The notes beneath the pieces were generated by a model. The model made no database searches, was not told the DNA's origin, and saw only the letters and a list, made by a program, of their open reading frames with translations. The translations under genes were made by a program, and so were the position numbers. Below are positions 57,597-64,000 of a DNA stretch of 64,000 nt, piece by piece (positions within the stretch are counted from its first letter, which is position 1; each line of letters starts with the position of its first letter). Origin of the DNA: Flavobacteriales bacterium (GTDB lineage: Bacteria > Bacteroidota > Bacteroidia > Flavobacteriales_D > Sanyastnellaceae); contig JAGYJM010000002.1 in assembly GCA_018402085.1 (NCBI GenBank), forward strand, positions 2,371,501-2,435,500, in the 5' to 3' direction.

Positions 57597-59660
57597 ATGC
57601 CGCTTAGCGATCATGAATTCATCAATCGGGAAATCAGTTGGCTCTCTTTCAACGAAAGGGTATTGCAAGAAGCACAAGACGAAACTGTACCGCTGGTTGA
57701 ACGAGTGCGCTTTCTTGGGATCTTCTCGAACAACCTTGATGAGTTCTTCAGGGTAAGGGTCGCAACCCTGCGACGCATGATCGCTTTCAATAAGCGGAGA
57801 ACCGGACTCAACTTCGACCCCGCAGCTACCCTTGTGGCGATCCGGGAGAAGGTTGTGGTGCTTCAGAAGGCCTACAATGACACCTTCATTCATATCGAAG
57901 AAGAGCTGCAGAAAGAAAGAATCTTTTTTGTCAATCACGAAGAATTGACCGATGCACAGCGCGATTTCGTCAGCTCCTACTTCAGAAATGAAGTGCGACC
58001 TAACCTCGTACCGATTATGCTCGGCAGTGGCAATAACTTTCCGGAACTGCGTGACCAGTCGATTTACCTCGCCGTTAGCATGACGATTCCGCGAAAGGGC
58101 GGCGACAAAATAAAGTATGCGCTCATCGAAGTGCCTAACCATCTGCCGCGCTTCGTTGTGCTCCCTGAAAACGATGGCAAAAGCTACGTGATGTTCCTCG
58201 AAGATGTTATCAGGCTCAGGCTTCGGAGGCTGTTTGCCATTTTCGACCCCAACGAAATCGCTGCGTGGACCATCAAAATCACGCGTGACGCGGAGCTCGA
58301 CATCGATGACGACATCGAAAAATCACTCGTTGAAAAGATGGAGAAAAGCCTCGACCGAAGAAAGAAAGGCGAATACGTGCGCTTTCTCTACGATACACGC
58401 ATACCCGCAGACCTGCTCAATTACCTTCAACGAAAAATGAAGGTCAAAGACAAAGAAAACATCATTCCCGGAGGCATCTACCACAATAAGCGAGACCTGA
58501 TGGATTTCCCGGATTTCGGCAGAGCTGATCTGTGTTTCAAACCGCTGCCGCCGCTGATTCACAAAGACCTTAAAAATCGCACCAGCCTGCTTGACCAGGT
58601 GAGTAAGCGCGACATCCTTCTGCACTACCCTTATCAGCAATTCACCTATGTGGTTGATCTCTTGCGCGAATCGGCCATCGATCCGAATGTCAAAAAGATC
58701 AAAATCAACATTTACCGGGTAGCCAGCAACTCACAAATCGTCAATGCACTGATCAACGCCGCCCGCAACGGAAAAGATGTCAAAGTCGTCATCGAGTTGC
58801 AGGCCCGTTTTGACGAAAAACACAACATTAAAGTATCTGAAGTCTTACAAGATGCCGGCGCAACCGTTGTTTTCGGGGTGCCAGGCCTGAAAGTGCACAG
58901 CAAACTATTGCTTATTACCCGTACTGAAGGGCGACGCACCGTGAACTACGTACACGTGGGAACGGGCAATTTTCACGGTAAAACGGCACTGATTTACGGT
59001 GACACCTCTCTTCTCACTGCAGACCCGCGGGTAGCTAACGAGGTGGCTAAGGTGTTTGAGTTCCTCGAAAATAACTACCAGCGCATGACCTATCGCCACC
59101 TGATCGTTTCCCCCTACAGCACGCGAAGGAGGTTTACTGAACTCATCAACCGGGAAATTAAAAATGCCCAAGCCGGTAAGAAAGCATGGATCATCATTAA
59201 ACTCAACAACCTGGTTGACGCCCAGATGATCCGTAAACTCTACGATGCAAGCAATGCAGGAGTCAAAGTAAAGTTGATCATCCGCGGTATCTGCTCACTC
59301 ATTCCGGGTGTGAAAGGTATGAGTGAAAATATTTCCGTGATCAGCATTGTCGGGAGATTTCTCGAACACTCCCGGATTCTCGTCTTTGCCAATGACGGTA
59401 ACCCCGAATATTACATCAGCAGCGCAGACTGGATGACCCGTAACCTCGACCACCGTGTTGAGGTGAGCGTGCCCATTTATGACCCTACCCTGCAGAGCGA
59501 ACTGACAGACTACCTCAATCTTCAGTTTAAAGACAATGTCAAAGCGCGCATCATTGACAAACAGCAGCGCAACCGGTATTTGACCGCCGGACGTGCAAAG
59601 CAGCCGGTAAATGCCCAAGAGGAGACCTACCGTTACTTCAAGCTGCGCTCTGAGAAGTAG
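57597..59660 (+). CDS. ppk1: polyphosphate kinase 1
   Basis: 687 residues. It makes polyphosphate from ATP. The N-terminal domain starts FINREISWLSFNERVLQEA, followed by the head domain. The catalytic part has KVHSKLLLITR (first conserved His, near residue 435) and a second PLD-like region SSADWMTRNLDHRVE. All expected motifs are visible. I chose the ATG at 57597. A TACCTTTA element lies 20 nt upstream. It is followed by ppx in the same direction, 58 nt away. Confidence 0.97.
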   Translation: MPLSDHEFINREISWLSFNERVLQEAQDETVPLVERVRFLGIFSNNLDEFFRVRVATLRRMIAFNKRRTGLNFDPAATLVAIREKVVVLQKAYNDTFIHIEEELQKERIFFVNHEELTDAQRDFVSSYFRNEVRPNLVPIMLGSGNNFPELRDQSIYLAVSMTIPRKGGDKIKYALIEVPNHLPRFVVLPENDGKSYVMFLEDVIRLRLRRLFAIFDPNEIAAWTIKITRDAELDIDDDIEKSLVEKMEKSLDRRKKGEYVRFLYDTRIPADLLNYLQRKMKVKDKENIIPGGIYHNKRDLMDFPDFGRADLCFKPLPPLIHKDLKNRTSLLDQVSKRDILLHYPYQQFTYVVDLLRESAIDPNVKKIKINIYRVASNSQIVNALINAARNGKDVKVVIELQARFDEKHNIKVSEVLQDAGATVVFGVPGLKVHSKLLLITRTEGRRTVNYVHVGTGNFHGKTALIYGDTSLLTADPRVANEVAKVFEFLENNYQRMTYRHLIVSPYSTRRRFTELINREIKNAQAGKKAWIIIKLNNLVDAQMIRKLYDASNAGVKVKLIIRGICSLIPGVKGMSENISVISIVGRFLEHSRILVFANDGNPEYYISSADWMTRNLDHRVEVSVPIYDPTLQSELTDYLNLQFKDNVKARIIDKQQRNRYLTAGRAKQPVNAQEETYRYFKLRSEK

Positions 59661-59718
59661 CCTTTAATGGCCAGACGAGCTTTTCTACTTTGTTTAACTT
59701 ACCCGGCAAATAGCGGAT

Positions 59719-60624
59719 TTGAAATTAGCAGCTATCGACATTGGATCTAACGCGGTGCGTTTATTGATCGCTGAGGTCTTTGAATCGTCAGAAGGATTCC
59801 ATAATCAGAAAATCTCGTTCACACGCATTCCGGTGCGATTGGGTGAAGATGTTTTTGAATACGGTGCCATCAGCCACCAGAAATCCATTCAACTGGTCAA
59901 GGTCATGAAGGCTTTCTGGTACCTCATGGATGTGCACAACATCGAGTTCTTCAGAGCATGCGCAACGAGCGCCATGCGCGAAGCTACCAACGGAAAAGAA
60001 ATCGTTGACCTCGTGATGAGAGAAGCCAATATCCCCATTGAACTTATCGATGGTGAAGTGGAAGCTGACCTGATTTTCTCCAATTTCTCCGTCCAGAAAA
60101 TCGACCACTCGAAAAGCTACCTCTACATCGATGTGGGTGGTGGATCAACAGAACTGACGCTGATTAAAAACGGCGAACGCGTCAAGTCGCGCTCGTTCAA
60201 AATCGGTACCGTTCGAATGCTCAAGCAAAAGGTGAAAGAGAATCAGTGGATACAAGCCCGAAGCTGGCTAAAAGACATTCGCGACGAAGAAGGCGAACTC
60301 ATCGGTATCGCCACCGGCGGCAACATCAACCGCCTGTACAAAATGAGCCGCCGCACTTTCGTTGAGCCCCTCCATTACGACGAACTCAATGAGATCTATG
60401 CCTTCATCAAAAGCTACAGTTATGAAGATCGCATGCACAAACTCGGACTCAAGCCTGACCGGGCGGATGTCATCATTCCAGCCGCTGAAATTCACATGCG
60501 CATGATGGTCAAAGCCGGTATCAAAGAGGTGATGGTGCCAAAAATCGGACTATCAGACGGTATCGTCCTCGGGCTCTACGAAGATTGGAAAAAACAGCAA
60601 ATAGACGGAAGCACAGCTGGTTAA
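59719..60624 (+). CDS. ppx: exopolyphosphatase/GppA family phosphatase
   Basis: 301 residues starting with TTG (MKLAAIDIGSNAVRLLIAEV). Actin-like ATPase-fold motifs: AAIDIGSNAVRLL, RACATSAMREA, YIDVGGGSTELTLI, GTVRMLK and IATGGNINRL. It hydrolyses polyphosphate or pppGpp. The short length (no C-terminal HD-like domain) is usual in Bacteroidota. With ppk it forms the polyphosphate cycle. No ATG fits the homology start, so the TTG is likely real. Confidence 0.93.
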   Translation: MKLAAIDIGSNAVRLLIAEVFESSEGFHNQKISFTRIPVRLGEDVFEYGAISHQKSIQLVKVMKAFWYLMDVHNIEFFRACATSAMREATNGKEIVDLVMREANIPIELIDGEVEADLIFSNFSVQKIDHSKSYLYIDVGGGSTELTLIKNGERVKSRSFKIGTVRMLKQKVKENQWIQARSWLKDIRDEEGELIGIATGGNINRLYKMSRRTFVEPLHYDELNEIYAFIKSYSYEDRMHKLGLKPDRADVIIPAAEIHMRMMVKAGIKEVMVPKIGLSDGIVLGLYEDWKKQQIDGSTAG

Positions 60625-61433
60625 GCGCTAGACGCTGACAATGCCTTGAGCAACAGAGACGGGTCGTCACTGACGAAATCCCTCACACCCATTTGATACA
60701 ATTGCCTTGCTTCGGCAACATCGTTCACCGTCCAGACCGACAGGTGAACCCCGTCATGTTCACATTGTCTGACCAGTGCTGCGTCTGCCAGATCAGCACG
60801 TACAGAAATCCCCTCAGGCCGCATCTTCAGCGCGGCAGTGATCGCTTCGCGCGTTTCTGCGAGATAGTGCAACGGCCATTGCGGACGTACCTTTCGCAGC
60901 TGGTTGATCAGTTCATGATCAAATGATTTAATTCGCCAGATTTCTGTCGTGACCTGTATTTGCTCTATTTCGGCGCAAAAGCGCCGGATGTAAGTGTCTG
61001 TTTCTAACTCAACCCCTCCGCCGGGTGCATCGTTCTTGAGTTCAAGATTCAGTCTCTTCCCGGTAAGTGCCGGGTCAGTGAGCAACTCGTGAAGGAGGGG
61101 AATCCTCATAGTTCGCAACTTCCCATCCGGCCCTTGCAGGTTCTGCTTCGGAAAGCCATCTGCGGCAAAGTGACCAAAAGTGATGCGCCGCACACGAGAT
61201 GATGGCGTAAAGAGGATCCTGTTCGCATCCTCGCCTTTTGGCGAGTGATAATAAGGAAGCCCTGCCACCGGATCATGCACCACCGCAAAATGCGCATCAG
61301 CCGTTGGACGCACATCCACTTCAACGGCGAAGGCGCCAAGGAGAACTGCCTCCCTGACGCCTTCAATACTGTTTTCAGGACATTGGGCGCGGCATCCGCG
61401 ATGGCCCTGAACAATCAGTTCATGGCCTGGCAT
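60621..61433 (-). CDS. glycerophosphodiester phosphodiesterase family protein
   Basis: 270 residues. GDPD signature: QGHRGCRAQCPENS (HR at 11-12, E20 N21), VEVDVRPTADAHFAVVHDP, RLNLELKN, and SVWTVNDVAEARQL near the C-terminus. It cleaves glycerophosphodiesters to glycerol-3-phosphate. No signal peptide is visible, so probably cytosolic. The start overlaps the stop of the TlpA-like gene by 1 nt (TAATG); the end overlaps ppx by 4 nt, convergently. Confidence 0.93.
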   Translation of the reverse strand: MPGHELIVQGHRGCRAQCPENSIEGVREAVLLGAFAVEVDVRPTADAHFAVVHDPVAGLPYYHSPKGEDANRILFTPSSRVRRITFGHFAADGFPKQNLQGPDGKLRTMRIPLLHELLTDPALTGKRLNLELKNDAPGGGVELETDTYIRRFCAEIEQIQVTTEIWRIKSFDHELINQLRKVRPQWPLHYLAETREAITAALKMRPEGISVRADLADAALVRQCEHDGVHLSVWTVNDVAEARQLYQMGVRDFVSDDPSLLLKALSASSA

Positions 61434-62890
61434 TACATGTTTTTACTGAGGAACTGCTCGACCTGGAAAATGCGCTTCGGCTTGTCTACAATCTGCCCTT
61501 CTTTGTTGAGCAGGAAGAGCGCAGGTGTGGCCGTGACACGGTAGTCTTTCGCTACCGGTGAATCCCACATCATGTACTGGCAAACGTTTGGCCACTCAAG
61601 TTCATTTTCTTCAACAGCCTTCACAAAAGCCGGTTTCTGATTATCAACAGAAACACCCACTACACCAAATCCGCGACTTTTGTAAGTGCTATACACATTC
61701 TTCAGTACCGGAATCTCCTGCTCACATTTGTGGCACCATGAAGCCCAAAACATGACGAGGGTGTACTCGTTGCTTTTGACCTCTTTCATCAGGTTTACAG
61801 TTTTACCGTCCCAGCTCTCGATTGTAAAATCAGGCGGTGTATTACCGATCTGCAGGTTGATGATACCCTGTGCCCGTTGCTTGATCACGTCACTCAGGTC
61901 AGCCGAGCAGTCTCCGTCAAGCACGTAATTATCGAGAATGTACATGGAGATATCTTCCATACTTGATTGGTAGAAACCATCCATCATAGTGTAAAGTGCG
62001 TGCTCCAGCACCACATTGTTCACCTCCGATTTTGTTTTAACCAAATCTATACAATTGAAGAATCCACTTTCTTGCCCGCCACTGTGCTTGCGCATAAAAT
62101 CCTGTATGCGGTCAGCCATTGCCGGGGTGCGTGTGATCGACTCATCATTGAAATCGATATCTTCCCAGTACCGTCCTTTCTCGCCCGGAAAAGGAGGGTT
62201 TTTCCATGTCAGGTATTTCGCTAAGAAAGTGTCTGGAAAGCGCTTGATGAAGTCGATTTGCGTTTGCTTTAGCTCTTGCTCTTTTTCAGCAATCTGCTGG
62301 TCAATTCGGTCTTTGAATGAACTACTGGAGCGCTGACGACGAAGCCCTTTAATTTCACGATCAAGCACCTGCTCTTGCTTGTAATATTGAAACCAGCCTT
62401 TGTTTTCGTTTGAATTTGACGAGGCGGGGTTCATGTTGAGGCGATTGGAGGTGAAATCGATATCGATCTCAGGCTCATCCGGGTTAATGATCACGGCCAT
62501 CATATTGTTGGGATCATTCCCCATCCCCAGCATGTAGAACCCGCGGTGCATTTCACGCGTACCAAAATCAAATTCAGTTCCGTTGATATCCACGCTGTCA
62601 GCGGCAAAATGGTTTTTCCCTTCTGTTTCGTAGAGGTAAATCTTTTTCCCGGGCATGGGCACACGAATGCTTCCGTAAAGGTGAACCGGCCCTACTTTAT
62701 CACCTGAATTCTTTTCAGTGATGCCGTTTACATAATCTGACGGTACCTGGGGTTGTGTTTGCTCTACCGGTGTTGCCTGAGCCACCTTTCCGTTCTCCTT
62801 CTGGTCACCACTCGCTTTCTCTTCACCGGATGGCGCACAACCTGCCAGGGTGAGGACACTGAAAATGGAGAGAATTAGTTGATTCATCAT
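61433..62890 (-). CDS. TlpA-like thioredoxin lipoprotein with DUF4369/DUF5106-like regions
   Basis: 485 residues. Lipobox TLAGC (near residue 18). The N-terminal part (about 60-160) is DUF4369-like, followed by a long helical region (about 165-360, DUF5106-like). The C-terminal thioredoxin domain has WASWCHKCEQEIP (CxxC), GVSVDNQ and cis-Pro in VTATPALFLL. A periplasm-facing thiol-disulfide oxidoreductase typical of Bacteroidota. It is encoded before the GDPD gene, with a 1-nt overlap. A TATATTTG element lies 22 nt upstream. Confidence 0.92.
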   Translation of the reverse strand: MMNQLILSIFSVLTLAGCAPSGEEKASGDQKENGKVAQATPVEQTQPQVPSDYVNGITEKNSGDKVGPVHLYGSIRVPMPGKKIYLYETEGKNHFAADSVDINGTEFDFGTREMHRGFYMLGMGNDPNNMMAVIINPDEPEIDIDFTSNRLNMNPASSNSNENKGWFQYYKQEQVLDREIKGLRRQRSSSSFKDRIDQQIAEKEQELKQTQIDFIKRFPDTFLAKYLTWKNPPFPGEKGRYWEDIDFNDESITRTPAMADRIQDFMRKHSGGQESGFFNCIDLVKTKSEVNNVVLEHALYTMMDGFYQSSMEDISMYILDNYVLDGDCSADLSDVIKQRAQGIINLQIGNTPPDFTIESWDGKTVNLMKEVKSNEYTLVMFWASWCHKCEQEIPVLKNVYSTYKSRGFGVVGVSVDNQKPAFVKAVEENELEWPNVCQYMMWDSPVAKDYRVTATPALFLLNKEGQIVDKPKRIFQVEQFLSKNM

Positions 62891-62912
62891 GGTTCATGGA
62901 ATTTTCGGATGT

Positions 62913-62920
62913 CAAATATA
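62913..62920 (-). promoter_or_regulatory. -7 element TATATTTG of the TlpA-like gene
   Basis: An exact TAnnTTTG on the minus strand, 22 nt before the ATG at 62890. Confidence 0.5.
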
Positions 62921-63012
62921 ACGAATCGCCTCGCGGCTCCACGATGCTTAACAATTCCTTTAGATTTCAAAAAGCCGAAGCGTTCTGCGACCTTCGCATC
63001 TGAATCACCGAG

Positions 63013-63579
63013 ATGAGACACGGATTGGCACTTGATATTCTTGACCTCCGGGCTGTTCCTGATGAGCGCGAGGTTTTCGAAGAACTGCTTGACGAGCTCG
63101 TTTTCGACGTGCGCGAGTATTTCCTTCGCCAGCCCGTCATAACCGAGCTCTATCGCAGCCGCATCCGTAAGCTGCAGCAATTCAATGAAGCAGCCGAGAC
63201 CCTGGGATTCCCTGAAGAAGGTGATCTACCGGTGCTTCCTGATGTTGATTTTCACAACGCGAAAGCGTTGGATGTCACGTTCGACCTACACCAGAAAAAA
63301 GTCAGTGAAATCCGCCTGATGATGTCTGGAACTCTCAAGCCACGAGCTCTTTCATTGCTTGCCGAACGATTGACCGAAGTGCAAGACGGCTATGAAGCAC
63401 GTCTCCTTGAACAGACTTCGTCATTCAAGACGGAAGAAGGATATGTAAAAGCAAACGAGGCGTCCGATAGTGGTCGCCTCGCCTGGTTATTAAAACATTC
63501 GCCCGATGAATTCACTCGGGCTCTGGCAAGAGAGAGACGGCGCATCAAACTTATTCATGAACGACGTGGTCTCCTCTGA
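63013..63579 (+). CDS. conserved cytosolic helical protein, unknown function
   Basis: 188 residues, no signal or membrane segment. The N-terminal half is acidic (VPDEREVFEELLDELVFDV), the C-terminal half is basic (RALARERRRIKLIHERRG). No motif was recognised. Divergent from the TlpA-like gene. Its last 29 bases overlap the end of the isoaspartyl peptidase gene, convergently. Confidence 0.6.
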   Translation: MRHGLALDILDLRAVPDEREVFEELLDELVFDVREYFLRQPVITELYRSRIRKLQQFNEAAETLGFPEEGDLPVLPDVDFHNAKALDVTFDLHQKKVSEIRLMMSGTLKPRALSLLAERLTEVQDGYEARLLEQTSSFKTEEGYVKANEASDSGRLAWLLKHSPDEFTRALARERRRIKLIHERRGLL

Positions 63580-64000
63580 AGATCGCTGTATTTACCGGCT
63601 TGCCGTCGAGTACCCACGCCCTATACATACCGCTTGAATTAAAAGGCATGACAACGTTGCCATGAAGATCGATGGCCACCATTCCTCCATCACCACCCAA
63701 CGGAAGAACCTCATCATTCAGTATCCAATCACAGGCCTCACCCAGGCTGCGCACACCAAACTCAACTGATGCCGCTACACGCGCGGCAACAGCTGAGCGA
63801 ATGAAAAATTCGCCATAGCCCGTTGTACTCAAAGCGCAACTGCGGTTATCAGCCCAGGTGCCCGAACCAATCAGCGCAGAATCACCGATGCGGCGGAACT
63901 GTTTGTTGGTCATACCCCCTGTGGAGGTAGCCGCAGCGAGGTTGCCGTTGCGGTCGCGCGCCACAACACCCACAGTGCCATACTTGTGGCGTTTATCACT
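63551..64000 (-). CDS. isoaspartyl peptidase/L-asparaginase (Ntn hydrolase), C-terminal part
   Basis: Only the C-terminal 149 codons are in the window. The sequence reads DKRHKYGTVGVVARD and then STGGMTNKQFRRIGDSALIG, GTWADN and STTGYGEFFIR. In this family the Thr of GTVG becomes the N-terminal nucleophile after self-cleavage, and it is present. These enzymes cleave isoaspartyl peptides or asparagine. The N-terminal (alpha) part lies beyond the window edge, so signal peptide and start are unknown. Confidence 0.92.
   Translation of the reverse strand, partial: SDKRHKYGTVGVVARDRNGNLAAATSTGGMTNKQFRRIGDSALIGSGTWADNRSCALSTTGYGEFFIRSAVAARVAASVEFGVRSLGEACDWILNDEVLPLGGDGGMVAIDLHGNVVMPFNSSGMYRAWVLDGKPVNTAIFRGDHVVHE

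Overview
The window looks like a chromosomal segment of a marine-type Bacteroidota, most likely order Flavobacteriales. The evidence is: many proteins with type IX secretion (T9SS) C-terminal sorting domains; many Bacteroidota-style lipoproteins; promoter -7 elements of the TAnnTTTG type instead of TATAAT; and families such as GerW/YtfJ, DUF4359, 7TM-HD phosphodiesterase and a TTG-started Ppx/GppA next to Ppk. No rRNA, CRISPR array, phage or recognisable transposase was seen.

Layout. 1-4180 (minus): a tightly packed six-gene export operon with a DUF1501-like Tat substrate, a CX4CH cytochrome-like lipoprotein and small lipoproteins resembling split planctomycete PSCyt/PSD proteins. 4334-11893: a lipoprotein, tRNA-Ala, PaaG-like hydratase, lone receiver domain, DUF551-like and DUF4359-like proteins, rsmE, pckA, DUF423, a fasciclin lipoprotein and a membrane protein. 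11950-26586: secreted proteins (FG-GAP/T9SS, MORN, subtilase/T9SS, esterase/T9SS) mixed with mdh, rarA and an LpxL-type acyltransferase, then a 51-bp minisatellite bracketed by inverted nested-hairpin repeats. 26658-32059: OmpA-like protein, FAH hydrolase, rlmD, TPMT-like methyltransferase, phosphoribosyltransferase and aroK. 32116-41900: a plastic T9SS cluster between two copies of a 123-bp direct repeat. It holds three tandem mosaic paralogues, two orphan sorting-domain stubs and a large broken metallopeptidase/beta-helix gene that carries a G10 tract. 42093-50531: clpB, tRNA-Pro, tRNA-Ser, a 7TM-HD c-di-AMP phosphodiesterase, a DASS transporter, an EEP-fold hydrolase and smpB. 50689-64000: CDF transporter, Tat-exported pirin, an AbiEii-type toxin with HTH antitoxin, a LuxR relic, a pseudo-esterase, GerW plus a DUF2953-like partner, peroxiredoxin, ppk-ppx, GDPD, a TlpA-like lipoprotein and a truncated isoaspartyl peptidase.

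Three themes stand out. First, at least ten genes have a -7 element ending only 3-6 nt before the start codon, which suggests leaderless transcripts. Second, intergenic DNA is dense in structured repeats: a nested double hairpin in about eleven copies, composite arrays of 8-bp units, 7-bp arrays and small GCG hairpins. Third, the T9SS cluster shows tandem duplication, gene conversion, frameshifts and homopolymer changes, so it is evolving by recombination and decay. All functions are inferred from sequence patterns by eye; no database search was run.
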